Below, piece by piece: positions 26,461 through 41,095 of a stretch of DNA of 64,000 bases. The translations under genes and the position numbers were made by a program. Every line of letters starts with the position of its first letter. Position 1 is the stretch's first letter. This DNA is from Eledone cirrhosa. Lineage: Eukaryota > Mollusca > Cephalopoda > Octopoda > Eledonidae. The stretch is from NCBI GenBank assembly GCA_964016885.1, contig OZ024748.1:35645267-35709266 (forward strand). Direction: 5' to 3'. A model generated the notes under the pieces. The model saw only the letters and a list, made by a program, of their open reading frames with translations. It ran no database searches and was not told the DNA's origin.

Positions 26461-28900
26461 AGCTATTGTTTCAGTTGTTATTGTTGTTGTTACTGTTGTA
26501 GTGCTATTGTTACAGTTGTTATTGTTGTTGTTACTGTTGTAATGCTATTGTTACAGTTGTTGTTGTTACTGTTGTAGAGCTATTGTTACAGTTGTTATTG
26601 TTGTTGTTACTGTTGTAGAGCTATTGTTACAGTTGTTATTGTTGTTGTTACTGTTGTAATGCTATTGTTACAGTTGTTGTTGTTACTGTTGTAGAGCTAT
26701 TGTTACAGTTGTTATTGTTGTTGCAATGCGATTGTTACAGTTGTTATTGTTGTTGTTACTGTTGTAATGCTATTGTTACAGTTGTTGTTATTACTGTTGT
26801 AGTGCTATTGTTACAGTTGTTATTTTTGTTGTTACTGTTTTAGTGCTATTTTTACAGTTGTTATTGTTGTTGTTACTGTTGTAATGCTATTGTTACAGTT
26901 GTTGTTGTTACTGTTGTAGTGCTATTGTTACAGTTGTTATTGTTGTTGTTACTGTTGTAGAGCTATTGTTACAGTGGTTATTGTTGTTGTTACTGTGGTA
27001 GTGCTATCGTTACAGTTGTTATTGTTGTTGTTACTGTTGTAGTGCTATTGTTACAGTTGTTATTGTTGATGTCACTGTTGTAGAGCTATTGTTACAGTTG
27101 TTATTGTTGTTGTTACTGTTGTAGTGCTATTGTTACAGTTGTTATTGTTGTTGTTACTGTTGTAGTGCCATTTTTACAGTTGTTATTGTTGTTGTTACTG
27201 TTGTAGAGCTATTGTTACAGTTGTTATTGTTGTTGTTACTGTTGTAGATCTATTGTTACAGTTGTTATTGTTGTTACTGCTGTAGTGCTATTGTTAGAGT
27301 TGTTATTGTTGTTGTTACTGTTGTAGTGCTATTGTTACAGTTGTTATTGTTGTTACTATTGTAGTGCTATTGTTACAGTTGTTACTGTTGTTACTGTTGT
27401 AGTGCTATTGTTACAGTTGTTATTGTTGTTACTGTTGTAGTGCTATTGTTACAGTTGTTACTGTTGTTACTGTTGTAGTGCTATTGTTACAGTTGTTATT
27501 GTTGTTGTTACTGTTGTAGTGCTATTGTTACTGTTGTTGTTGTTACTGTTGTAGTGCTATTGTTAGAGTTGTTATTGTTCTTGTTACTGTTGTAGTGCTA
27601 TTTTTACTGTTGTTGTTGTTACAGTTGTAGTGCTTTTGTTACAGTTGTTATTGTTGTTGTTACTGTTGTAGTGCTAATGTTACAGTTGTTGTTGTTACTG
27701 TTGTAGTGCTATTGTTGCAGTTGTTATTGTTGTTGTTACTGTTGTAATGCTATTGTTACAGTTGTTATTGTTGTTACTGTTGTAGTGCTATTGTTACAGT
27801 AGTTATTGTTGTTGTTACTGTTGTAATGCTATTGTTACAGTTGTTGTTGTTACTGTTGTAGTGCTATTGTTACAGTTGTTATTGTTGTTGTTACTGTTGC
27901 AGTGTTATTGTTACAGTTGATGTTGTTACTGTTGTAATGCTATTGTTACAGTTGTTGTTGTTACTGTTGTATTGCTATTGTTGCAGTTGTTATTGTTGTT
28001 GTTACTGTTGTAGAGCTAATGTTACAGTTGTTATTGTTGTTACTGTTGCAGAGCTATTGTTACAGTTGTTGTTGTTACTGTTGTAGTGCTATTGTTACAG
28101 TTGTTATTGTTGTTGTTACTGTTGTAATGCTATTGTTACAGTTGTTGTTGTTACTGTTGTAGAGCTATTGTTACAGTTGTTATTGTTGTTGTTACTGTTG
28201 TAGAGCTATTGTTACAGTTGTTATTGTTGTTGTTACTGTTGTAGGGCTATTGTTACAGTTGTTATTCTTTTTGTTACTGTTGTAGGGCTATTTTTACAGT
28301 TGTTATTGTTGTTGTTACTGTTGTAGTGCTATTGTTACAGTTGTTATTGTTGTTGTTACTGTTGTAGAGCTATTGTTACAGTTGTTATTGTTTTTGTTAC
28401 TGTTGTAGGGCTATTGTTACAGTTGTTATTGTTTTTGTTACTGTTGTAGTGCTATTGTTACAGTTGTTATTTTTGTTGTTACTGTTATTGTTACTGTTGT
28501 TATTGGTGTTGTTACTGTTGTAGAGCTATTGTTACAGTTGTTATTGTTGTTGTTACTGTTGTAGTGCTATTGTTACAGTTGTTATTGTTGTTGTTACTGT
28601 TGTAGAGCTATTGTTACAGTTGTTATTATTGTTGTTACTTTTGTAGTGTTATTGTTACAGTTGTTATTGTTGTTGTTACTGTTGTAGTGCTATTGTTACA
28701 GTTGTTATTGTTGTTACTGTTGTAGTGCTATTGTTACAGATTTTATTGTTGTTACTGTTGTAGTGCTATTGTTACAGTTGTTATTGTTGTTGTTACTGTT
28801 GTAGTGCTATTGTTACTGTTGTTGTTATTACTGTTGTAGTGCTATTGTTACAGTTGTTATTTTTCTTGTTACTGTTGTAGTGCTATTGTTACAGTTGGTA
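26461..28900 (+). repeat. Older, diverged copy of the 5.4-kb block content
   Basis: Rows from 26,461 to about 27,060 match 22,861-23,460 at an offset of 3,600 bp, including the rare GCAATGCGATTG variant at about 26,724 and 23,124. Several substitutions separate them (for example TAGAGC against TAGAGG near 26,621). This copy was displaced by later insertions and deletions, and the boundaries are approximate. Confidence 0.6.
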
Positions 28901-29559
28901 TTGTTGTTGTTACTGTTGTAGTTCTATTGTTACAGTTGTTGTTGTTACTGTTGTAGTGCTATTGTTACAGCTGTTATTGTTGTTATTACTGTTGTAGTGC
29001 TATTGTTACAGTTGTTATTACTACTGTTGTAGTGCTATTGTTACAGTTGTTATTACTACTGTTGTAGTGCTATTGTTACAGTTGTTTTTTTGTTACTGTT
29101 GCAGAGCTATTGTTACAGTTGTTATTGTTTTTGTCACTGTTGTAGTGCTATTGTTACAGTTGTCATTGTTGTTGTTACTGTTGTAGTGCTATTGTTACAG
29201 TTGTTATTGTTGTTGTTACTGTTGTAGTGCTATTGTTACAGTTGTTATTGTTGTTGTTACTGTTGTAGTGCTATTGTTACAGTTGTTATTGTTGTTGTTA
29301 CTGCTGTAGTGCTATTGTTACAGTTGTTATTGTTGTTGTTACTGTTGTAGTGCTATTGTTACAGTTGTTATTGTTGTTGTTACTGTTGTAGTGCTATTGT
29401 TACAGTTGTTATTGTTGTTGTTACTGCTGTAGTGCTATTGTTACAGTTGTTATTGTTTTTGTTACTGTTGTAGTGCTATTGTTACAGTTGTTATTGTTTT
29501 TGTTACTGTTGTAGTGCTATTGTTACAGTTGTTATTGTTGTTGTTACTGTTGTAGTGCT

Positions 29560-30680
29560 ATTGTTACAGTTGTTATTGTTGTTGATACTGTTGTAGTGCT
29601 ATTGTTACAGTTGTTATTGTTGTTACTGTTGTAGTGCTATTGTTACTGTTGTTATTGTTGTTGTTACTGTTGTAGTGCTATTGTTACAGTTGTTATTGTT
29701 GTTACTGTTGTAGTGCTATTGTTACAGTTGTTATTGTTGTTGTTACTGTTGTAGTGCTATTGTTACAGTTGTTATTGTTGTTGTTACTGCTGTAGTGCTA
29801 TTGTTACAGTTGTTATTGTTGTTGTTACTGTTGTAGTGCTATTATTACAGTTGTTATTGTTGTTGTTACTGTTGTAGTGCTATTGTTACAGTTGTTATTG
29901 TTGTTACTGTTGTAGTGCTATTGTTACAGTTGTTATTGTTGTTGTTACTGTTGTAGTGCTATTGTTACAGTTGTTATTGTTGTTACTGTTGTAGTGCTAT
30001 TGTTACAGTTGTTATTGTTGTTGTTACTGTTGTAGTGCTATTGTTACAGTTGTTATTGTTGTTGTTACTGCTGTAGTGCTATTGTTACAGTTGTTATTGT
30101 TGTTGTTACTGTTGTAGTGCTATTGTTACAGTTGTTATTGTTGTTGATACTGTTGTAGTGCTATTGTTACAGTTGTTATTGTTGTTACTGTTGTAGTGCT
30201 ATTGTTACTGTTGTTATTGTTGTTGTTACTGTTGTAGTGCTATTGTTACAGTTGTTATTGTTGTTACTGTTGTAGTGCTATTGTTACAGTTGTTATTGTT
30301 GTTGTTACTGTTGTAGTGCTATTGTTACAGTTGTTATTGTTGTTGTTACTGCTGTAGTGCTATTGTTACAGTTGTTATTGTTGTTGTTACTGTTGTAGTG
30401 CTATTATTACAGTTGTTATTGTTGTTGTTACTGTTGTAGTGCTATTGTTACAGTTGTTATTGTTGTTACTGTTGTAGTGCTATTGTTACAGTTGTTATTG
30501 TTGTTGTTACTGTTGTAGTGCTATTGTTACAGTTGTTATTGTTGTTACTGTTGTAGTGCTATTGTTACAGTTGTTATTGTTGTTGTTACTGTTGTAGTGC
30601 TATTGTTACAGTTGTTATTGTTGTTGTTACTGCTGTAGTGCTATTGTTACAGTTGTTATTGTTGTTGTTACTGTTGTAGT
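29560..30680 (+). repeat. Local 562-bp tandem duplication inside the satellite
   Basis: Two rare variants, GTTGATACTG and CTATTATTACAG, occur at 29,581 and 29,839 and again 562 bp downstream at 30,143 and 30,401. The intervening monomer order is the same, which indicates a duplication of about 14 monomers. Outer limits are approximate. Confidence 0.7.
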
Positions 30681-33600
30681 GCTATTGTTACAGTTGTTAT
30701 TGTTGTTGTTACTGTTGTAGTGCTATTGTTACAGTTGTTATTGTTGTTGTTACTGCTGTAGTGCTATTGTTACAGTTGTTATTGTTGTTGTTACTGTTGT
30801 AGTACTATTGTTACAGTTGTTATTGTTTTTGTTACTGTTGTAGTGCTATTGTTACAGTTGTTATTGTTGTTGTTACTGTTGTAGTGCTATTGTTACAGTT
30901 GTTATTGTTGTTGTTACTGTTGTAGTGCTATTGTTACAGTTGTTATTGTTGTTACTGTTGTAGTGCTATTGTTACTGTTGTTATTGTTGTTGTTACTGTT
31001 GTAGTGCTATTGTTACAGTTGTTATTGTTGTTACTGTTGTAGTGCTATTGTTACAGTTCTTACTGTTGTTACTGTTGTAGTGCTATTGTTACAGTTCTTA
31101 CTGTTGTTACTGTTGTAGTGCTATTGTTATAGTTGTTATCGCTCTTGTTACTGTTGTAGTGCTATTGTTACAGTTGTTGTTACTGTTGTAATGCTATTGT
31201 TACAGTTGTTATTGTTGTTGTTACTGTTGTATTGCTATTGTTACAGTTGTTATTGTTGTCGTTACTGTTGTAGAGCTAATGTTACAGTTGTTATTGTTGT
31301 TGTTACTGTTGTAGAGCTATTGTTTCAGTTGTTACTGTTGTTGTTACTGTTGTAGTGCTATTGTTACAGTTGTTATTGTTGTTGTTACTGTTGTAGTGCT
31401 ATTGTTACTGTTGTTGTTATTACTGTTGTAGTGCTATTGTTACAGTTGTTATTCTTCTTGTTACTGTTGTAGTGCTATTGTTACAGCTGTTATTGTTGTT
31501 ATTACTGTTGTAGTGCTATTGTTACAGTTGTTATTGCTACTGTTGTAGTCCTATTGTTACAGTTGTTTTTTTGTTACTGTTGCAGAGCTATTGTTACAGT
31601 TGTTATTGTTTTTGTCACTGTTGTAGTGCTATTGTTACAGTTGTCATTGTTGTTGTTACTGTTGTAGTGCTATTGTTACAGTTGTTATTGTTGTTGTTAC
31701 TGTTGTAGTGCTATTGTTACAGTTGTTATTGTTGTTGTTACTGTTGTAGTGCTATTGTTACAGTTGTTATTGTTGTTGTTACTGCTGTAGTGCTATTGTT
31801 ACAGTTGTTATTGTTGTTGTTACTGTTGTAGTGCTATTGTTACAGTTGTTATTGTTGTTGTTACTGTTGTAGTGCTATTGTTACAGTTGTTATTGTTGTT
31901 GTTACTGCTGTAGTGCTATTGTTACAGTTGTTATTGTTGTTGTTACTGTTGTAGTGCTATTGTTACAGTTGTTATTGTTTTTGTTACTGTTGTAGTGCTA
32001 TTGTTACAGTTGTTATTGTTGTTGTTACTGTTGTAGTGCTATTGTTACAGTTGTTATTGTTGTTGTTACTGTTGTAGTGCTATTGTTACAGTTGTTATTG
32101 TTGTTACTGTTGTAGTGCTATTGTTACTGTTGTTATTGTTGTTGTTACTGTTGTAGAGCTATTGTTACAGTTGTTATTATTGTTGTTACTTTTGTAGTGC
32201 TATTGTTACAGTTGTTATTGTTGTTGTTACTGTTGTAGTGCTATTGTTACAGTTGTTATTGTTGTTACTGTTGTAGTGCTATTGTTACAGATTTTATTGT
32301 TGTTACTGTTGTAGTGCTATTGTTACAGTTGTTATTGTTGTTGTTACTGTTGTAGTGCTATTGTTACTGTTGTTGTTATTACTGTTGTAGTGCTATTGTT
32401 ACAGTTGTTATTCTTCTTGTTACTGTTGTAGTGCTATTGTTACAGTTGGTATTGTTGTTGTTACTGTTGTAGTTCTATTGTTACAGTTGTTGTTGTTACT
32501 GTTGTAGTGCTATTGTTACAGTTGTTGTTTTTACCGTTGTAGTGCTATTGTTACAGCTGTTATTGTTATTACTGTTGTAGTGCTATTGTTACAGTTGTTA
32601 TTGCTACTGTTGTAGTGCTATTGTTACAGTTGTTTTTTTGTTACTGTTGCAGAGCTATTGTTACAGTTGTTATTGTTTTTGTCACTGTTGTAGTGCTATT
32701 GTTACAGTTGTCATTGTTGTTGTTACTGTTGTAGTGCTATTATTACAGTTGTTATTGTTGTTGTTACTGTTGTAGTGCTATTGTTACAGTTGTTATTGTT
32801 GTTACTGTTGTAGTGCTATTGTTACAGTTGTTATTGTTGTTGTTACTGTTGTAGTGCTATTGTTACAGTTGTTATTGTTGTTGTTACTGTTGTAGTGCTA
32901 TTGTTACAGTTGTTATTGTTGTTGTTACTGTTGTAGTGCTATTGTTACAGTTGTTATTGTTGTTACTGTTGTAGTGCTATTGTTACAGTTGTTATTGTTG
33001 TTGTTACTGTTGTAGTGCTATTGTTACAGTTGTTATTGTTGTTGTTACTGCTGTAGTGCTATTGTTACAGTTGTTATTGTTGTTGTTACTGTTGTAGTGC
33101 TATTGTTACAGTTGTTATTGTTGTTGTTACTGTTGTAGTGCTATTGTTACAGTTGTTATTGTTGTTGTTACTGCTGTAGTGCTATTGTTACAGTTGTTAT
33201 TGTTGTTGTTACTGTTGTAGTGCTATTGTTACAGTTGTTATTGTTTTTGTTACTGTTGTAGTGCTATTGTTACAGTTGTTATTGTTGTTGTTACTGTTGT
33301 AGTGCTATTGTTACAGTTGTTATTGTTGTTGTTACTGTTGTAGTGCTATTGTTACAGTTGTTATTGTTGTTACTGTTGTAGTGCTATTGTTACTGTTGTT
33401 ATTGTTGTTGTTACTGTTGTAGAGCTATTGTTACAGTTGTTATTGTTGTTACTGTTGTAGTGCTATTGTTACAGTTCTTACTGTTGTTACTGTTGTAGTG
33501 CTATTGTTACAGTTCTTACTGTTGTTACTGTTGTAGTGCTATTGTTATAGTTGTTATCGCTCTTGTTACTGTTGTAGTGCTATTGTTACAGTTGTTGTTA

Positions 33601-36600
33601 CTGTTGTAATGCTACTGTTACAGTTGTTATTGTTGTTGTTACTGTTGTAGAGCTAATGTTACAGTTGTTATTGTTGTTGTTACTGTTGTAGAGCTATTGT
33701 TTCAGTTGTTATTGTTGTTGTTACTGTTGTATTGCTATTGTTACAGTTGTTATTGTTGTCGTTACTGTTGTAGAGCTAATGTTACAGTTGTTATTGTTGT
33801 TGTTACTGTTGTAGAGCTATTGTTTCAGTTGTTATTGTTGTTGTTACTGTTGTAGTGCTATTGTTACAGTTGTTATTGTTGTTGTTACTGTTGTAATGCT
33901 ATTGTTACAGTTGTTGTTGTTACTGTTGTAGAGCTATTGTTTCAGTTATTATTGTTGTTGTTACTGTTGTAGAGCTATTGTTACAGTTGTTATTGTTGTT
34001 GTTACTGTTGTAATGCTATTGTTACAGTTGTTGTTGTTACTGTTGTAGAGCTATTGTTACAGTTGTTATTGTTGTTGCAATGCGATTGTTACAGTTGTTA
34101 TTGTTGTTGTTACTGTTGTAATGCTATTGTTACAGTTGTTGTTATCACTGTTGTAGTGCTATTGTTACAGTTGTTATTGTTTTTGTTACTGTTGTAGTGC
34201 TATTGTTACAGTTGTTATTGTTGTTGTTACTGTTGTAATGCTATTGTTACAGTTGTTGTTATTACTGTTGTAGTGCTATTGTTACAGTTGTTATTGTTGT
34301 TGTTACTGTTGTAGTGATATTGTTACAGTTGTCATTGTTGTTGTTACTGTTGTAGTGCTATTGTTAGAGTTGTTATTGTTGTTGTTACTGTTGTAGTGCT
34401 ATTGTTACAGTTGTTATTGTTGTTGTTACTGTTGTAATGCTATTGTTACAGTTGTTGTTATTACTGTTGTAGTGCTATTGTTACAGTTGTTATTGTTGTT
34501 GTTACTGTTGTAGAGCTATTGTTACAGTTGTTATTGTTGTTGTTACTGTTGTAATACTATTGTTACAGTTGTTGTTATTACTGTTGTAGTGCTATTGTTA
34601 CAGTTGTTATTGTTGTTGTTACTGTTGTAGTGCTATTGTTACAGTTGTTATTGTTGTTGTTACTGTTATAGTGCTGTTTTTACAGCTGTTATTGTTGTTG
34701 TTACTGTTGTAGATCTATTGTTACAGTTGTTATTGTTGTTACTGTTGTAGTGCTATTATTACAGTTATTTGTTGTTACTGTTGTAGTGCTATTGTTACAG
34801 TTGTTATTGTTGTTGTTACCGTTGTAGTGCTATTGTTACAGCTGTTATTGTTGTTATTACTGTTGTAGTGCTATTGTTAGAGTTGTTGTTGTTACTGTTG
34901 TAGTGCTATTGTTACAGTTGTTTTTGTTGTTACTGTTGCAGAGCTATTGTTACAGTTGTTATTGTTGTTGTTACTGTTGTAGTGCTATTGTTACAGTTGT
35001 CATTGTTGTTGTTACTGTTGTAGTGCTATTGTTACAGTTGTTATTGTTGTTGTTACTGTTGTAGTGCTATTGTTACAGTTGTTATTGTTGTTGTTACTGT
35101 TGTAGTGCTATTGTTACAGTTGTTATTGTTGTTACTGTTGTAGTGCTATTGTTACAGATGTTACTGTTGTTACTGTTGTAGTGCTATTGTTACAGTTGTT
35201 ATTGTTGTTGTTACTGTTGTAGTGGTATTGTTACAGTTGTTGTTGTTACTGTTGTAGTGCTATTGTTACAGTTGTTATTGTTGTTGTTACTGTTGTAGTG
35301 CTTTTGTTAGAGTTGTTATTGTTCTTGTTACTGTTGTAGTGCTATTGTTACTGTTGTTGTTGTTCCTGTTGTAGTGCTTTTGTTACAATTGTTATTGTTG
35401 TTGTTACTGTTGTAGTGTTAATGTTACAGTTGTTGTTGTTACTGTTGTAGGGCTATTGTTACAGTTGTTATTGTTGTTGTTACTGTTGTAGAGCTATTGT
35501 TTCAGTTGTTATTGTTGTTGTTACTGTTGTAGTGCTATTGTTACACTTGTTATTGTTGTTGTTACTGTTGTAATGCTATTGTTACAGTTGTTGTTGTTAC
35601 TGTTGTAGAGCTATTGTTACAGTTGTTATTGTTGTTGTTACTGTTGTAGAGCTATTGTTACAGTTGTTATTGTTGTTGTTACTGTTGTAATGCTATTGTT
35701 ACAGTTGTTGTTGTTACTGTTGTAGAGCTATTGTTACAGTTGTTATTGTTGTTGTTACTTTTGTAGTGCTATTGTTACAGTTGTTATTGTTGTTGTTACT
35801 GTTGTAGTGCTATTTTTACATTGTTATTGTTGTTGTTACTGTTGTAGAGCTATTGTTACAGTTGTTTTTGTTGTTGTTACTGTTGTAGTGCTATTGTTAC
35901 AGTTGTTATTGTTGTTGTTACTGTTGTAGTGCTATTTTTACAGTTGTTATTGTTGTTGTTACTGTTGTAGTGCTATTGTTACAGTTGTTATTGTTGTTGT
36001 TACTGTTGTAGATCTATTGTTACAGTTGTTATTGTTGTTACTGCTGTAGTGCTATTGTTACAGTTGTTATTGTTGTTGTTACTGTTGTAGTGCTATTGTT
36101 ACAGTTGTTATTGTTGTTGTTACTCTTGTAGTGCTATTGTTACAGTTGTTACTGTTGTAATGCTATTGTTACAGTTGTTGTTGTTACTGTTGTAGAGCTA
36201 TTGTTACAGTTGTTGTTGTTGTTGTTACTGTTGTAGAGCTATTGTTACAGTTGTTATTGTTGTTGTTACTGTTGTAGTGCTATTGTTACAGTTGTTATTG
36301 TTGTTGTTACTGTTGTAGAGCTATTGTTACAGTTGTTATTGTTGTTGTTACTGTTGTAGTGCTATTGTTACAGCTGTTTTTGTTGTTGTTACTGTTGTAG
36401 TGCTATTGTTACAGTTGTTATTGTTGTTGTTACTGTTGTAGAGCTATTTTTACAGTTGTTATTGTTGTTGTTACTGTTGTAGTGCTATTTTTACAGTTGT
36501 TATTGTTGTTGTTACTGTTGTAGATCTATTGTTACAGTTGTTATTGTTGTTAATGTTGTAGTGCTATTGTTAGAGTTGTTATTGTTGTTGTTACTGTTGT

Positions 36601-39600
36601 AGTGCTATTGTTACAGTAGTTATTGTTGCTGTTACTGTTGTAGTGCTACTGTTACAGTTGTTATTGTTGTTGTTACTGTTGTAGTGCTATTGTTACAGTT
36701 GTTATTGTTATTGTTACTGTTGTAGTGCTATTGTTACAGTTGTTATTGTTGTTACTGTTGTAGTGCTATTGTTACAGTTGTTACTGTTGTTACTGTTGTA
36801 GTGCTATTGTTACAGTTGTTATTGTTGTTGTTACTGTTGTAGTGCTATTGTTACAGTTGTTGTTGTTACTGTTGTAGTGCTATTGTTACAGTTGTTATTG
36901 TTGTTGTTACTGTTGTAATGCTATTGTTAGAGTTGTTATTGTTCTTGTTACTGTTGTAGTGCTATTGTTACTGTTGTTGTTGTTCCTGTTGTAGTGCTTT
37001 TGTTACAGTTGTTGTTGTTGTTGTTACTGTTGTAGTGCTAATGTTACAGTTGTTGTTGTTACTGTTGTAGTCCTATTGTTACAGTTGTTATTGTTGTTGT
37101 TACTGTGGTAATGCTATTGTTACAGTTGTTATTGTTGTTACTGTTGTAGTGCTATTGTTACAGTAGTTATTGTTGTTGTTACTGTTGTAGTGCTATTGTT
37201 ACAGTTGTTATTGTTGTTGTTACTGTTGTAGTGTTAATGTTACAGTTGTTGTTGTTACTGTTGTAGGGCTATTGTTACAGTTGTTATTGTTGTTGTTACT
37301 GTTGTAGAGCTATTGTTTCAGTTGTTATTGTTGTTGTTACTGTTGTAGTGCTATTGTTACAGTTGTTATTGTTGTTGTTACTGCTGTAATGCTATTGTTA
37401 CAGTTGTTGTTGTTACTGTTGTAGAGCTATTGTTACAGTTGTTATTGTTGTTGTTACTGTTGTAGAGGTATTGTTACAGTTGTTATTGTTGTTGTTACTG
37501 TTGTAATGCTATTGTTACAGTTGTTGTTGTTACTGTTGTAGAGCTATTGTTACAGTTGTTATTGTTGTTGTTACTGTTGTAGTGCTATTGTTACAGTTGT
37601 TATTTTTGTTGTTACTGTTGTAGTGTAATTGTTACAGTTGTTATTGTTGTTGTTACTGTTCTAATGCTATTGTTACAGTTGTTGTTGTTACTGTTGTAGA
37701 GCTATTGTTACAGTTGTTATTGTTGTTGTTACTGTTGTAGTGCAATTGTTACAGATGTTATTGTTGTTGTTACTGTTGTAGAGCTATTGTTACAGTTGTT
37801 ATTGCTGTTGTTACTGTTGTAATGCTATTGTTACAGTTTTTGTTGTTACTGTTGTAGAGCTATTGTTACAATTGTTGTTGTTGTTGTTACTGTTGTAGAG
37901 CTATTGTTACAGTTGTTATTGTTGTTGTTACTGTTGTAGTGCTATTGATACAGTTGTTATTGTTGTTGTTTCTGTTGTAGAGCTATTGTTACAGTTGTTA
38001 TTGTTGTTGTTACTGTTGTAGAGCTATTTTAACAGTTGTTATTGTTGTTGTTACTGTTGTAATGCTATTTTTACAGTTGTTATTGTTGTTGTTACTGTTG
38101 TAGATCTATTGTTACAGTTGTTATTGTTGTTACTGTTGTAGTGCTATTGTTACAGTTGTTATTGTTGTTACTGTTGTAGTACTATTGTAACAGTAGTTAT
38201 TGTTGTTGTTACTGTTGTAGTGCTATTGTTACAGTTGTTATTGTTGTTACTGTTGTAGTACTATTGTTACAGTTGTTAGTGTTGTTGTTACTGTTGTAGT
38301 GCTATTGTTACAGTTGTTATTGTTGTTGTTACTGTTGTAGTGCTATTTTTACAGTTGTTATTGTTGTTGTTACTATTGTAGTGCTATTGTTACAGTTGTT
38401 ATTGTTGTTGTTACTGTTGTAGTGCTATTGTTACAGTAGTTATTGTTGCTGTTACTGTTGTAGTGCTATTGTAACAGTAGTTATTGTTGTTGTTACTGTT
38501 GTAGATCTATTGTTACAGTTGTTATTGTTGTTACTGTTGTAGTGCTATTGTTACAGTAGTTATTGTTGTTGTTACTGTTGTAGTGCTATTGTTACAGTTG
38601 TTATTGTTGTTACTGTTGTAGTGCTATTGTTACAGTTGTTACTGTTGTTACTGTTGTAGTGCTATTGTTACAGTTGTTATTGTTGTTGTTACTGTTGTAG
38701 TGCTATCGTTACTGTTGTTGTTGTTACTGTTGTAGTGCTATTGTTACAGTTGTTATTGTTGTTCTTACTGTTGTAGTTCTATTGTTACTGCTGTTGTTGT
38801 TACTGTTGTAGTGCTATTGTTACTGTTGTTGTTGTTACTGTTGTAGTGCTTTTGTTACAGTTGTTATTGTTGTTGTTACTGTTGTAGTGCTAATGTTACA
38901 GTTGTTGTTGTTACTGTTGTAGTGCTATTGTTACAGTTGTTATTGTTGTTGTAATGCGATTGTTACAGTTGTTATTGTTGTTGTTACTGTTGTAATGCTA
39001 TTGTTACAGTTGTTGTTATTAATGTTGTAGTGCTATTGTTACAGTTGTTATTGTTGTTGTTACTGTTGTAGTGCTATTGTTACAGTTGTTATTGTTGTTG
39101 TTACTGTTGTAATGCTATTGTTACAGTTGTTGTTATTACTTTTGTAGTGCTATTGTTACAGTTGTTGTTATTACTGTTGTAGTGCTATTGTTACAGTTGT
39201 TATTGTTGTTGTTACTGTTGTAGTGCTATTGTTACAGTTGTCATTGTTGTTGTTACTGTTGTAGTGCTATTGTTAGAGTTGTTATCGTTGTTGTTACTGT
39301 TGTAGTGCTATTGTTACAGTTGTTATTGTTGTTGTTACTGTTGTAATGCTATTGTTACAGTTTTTGTTATTACTGTTGTAGTGCTATTGTTACAGTTGTT
39401 ATTGTTGTTGTTACTGTTGTAGAGCTATTGTTACAGTTGTTATTGTTGTTGTTACTGTTGTAATGCTATTGTTACAGTTGTTGTTATTACTGTTGTAGTG
39501 CTATTGTTACAGTTGTTATTGTTGTTGTTACTGTTGTAGTGCTTTTGTTACAGTTGTTGTTATTACTGTTGTAGTGCTATTGTTACAGTTGTTATTGTTG

Positions 39601-40004
39601 TTGTTACTGTTGTAGAGCTATTGTTACAGTTGTTATTGTTGTTGTTACTGTTGTAGAGCTATTGTTACAGTTGTTATTGTTGTTGTTACTGTTGTAATGC
39701 TATTGTTACAGTTGTTGTTATTACTGTTGTAGTGCTATTGTTACAGTTGTTATTGTTGTTGTTACTGTTGTAGTGCTATTGTTACAGTTGTTGTTATTAC
39801 TGTTGTAGTGCTATTGTTACAGTTGTTATTGTTGTTGTTACTGTTGTAGAGCTATTGTTACAGTTGTTATTGTTGTTGTTACTGTTGTAATGCTATTGTT
39901 ACAGTTGTTGTTATTACTGTTGTAGTGCTATTGTTACAGTTGTTATTGTTGTTGTTACTGTAGTAGTGCTATTGTTAGAGTTGTTATTTTTGTTCTTACT
40001 GTTG

Positions 40005-41095
40005 TAGTGCTATTGTTACAGTTGTTATTGGTGTTGTTACTGTTGTAGAGCTATTGTTACAGTTGTTATTGTTGTTGTTACTGTTGTAGTGCTATTGTTA
40101 CAGTTGTTATTGTTGCTGTTACTGTTGTAGAGCTATTTTTACAGTTGTTATTTTAGTTGTTACTGTTGTAGATCTATTGTTACAGTTGTTATTGTTGTTA
40201 CTGTTGTAGTGCTATTGTTACAGTTGTTATTTTTGTTGTTAATGTTGTAGTGCTATTGTTACAGTTGTTATTGTTGTTGTTACTGTTGTAGTGCTGTTTT
40301 TACAGCTGTTATTGTTGTCGTTACTGTTGTAGATCTATTGTTACAGTTGTTATTGTTGTTACTGTTGTAGTGCTATTATTACAGTTGTTGTTGTTACTGT
40401 TGTAGTGCTATTGTTACAGTTGTTATTGTTGTTGTTACCGTTGTAGTGCTATTGTTACAGCTGTTATTGTTGTTATTACTGTTGTAGTTCTATTGTTACA
40501 GTTGTTGTTGTTACTGTTGTAGTGCTATTGTTACAGTTGTTATTTTTGTTGTTAATGTTGTAGTGCTATTGTTACAGTTGTTATTGGTGTTGTTACTGTT
40601 GTAGTGCTATTGTTACAGTTGTTATTGTTGTTGTTACTGTTGTAGTGCTATTGTTACAGTTGTTATTGTTGCTGTTACTGTTGTAGAGCTATTTTTACAG
40701 TTGTTATTTTAGTTGTTACTGTTGTAGATCTATTGTTACAGTTGTTATTGTTGTTACTGTTGTAGTGCTATTGTTACAGTTGTTATTTTTGTTGTTAATG
40801 TTGTAGTGCTATTGTTACAGTTGTTATTGTTGTTGTTACTGTTGTAGTGCTGTTTTTACAGCTGTTATTGTTGTCGTTACTGTTGTAGATCTATTGTTAC
40901 AGTTGTTATTGTTGTTACTGTTGTAGTGCTATTATTACAGTTGTTGTTGTTACTGTTGTAGTGCTATTGTTACAGTTGTTATTGTTGTTGTTACCGTTGT
41001 AGTGCTATTGTTACAGCTGTTATTGTTGTTATTACTGTTGTAGTTCTATTGTTACAGTTGTTGTTGTTACTGTTGTAGTGCTATTGTTACAGTTG
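40005..41095 (+). repeat. Local 556-bp tandem duplication near the right end of the satellite
   Basis: The rare variants TTATTGGTG and ATTTTAGTTG at about 40,025 and 40,149 recur 556 bp later at 40,581 and 40,705. The copies part near 40,540/41,096. ATTTTAGTTG is otherwise a landmark of the left 21 kb of the array. Confidence 0.7.
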
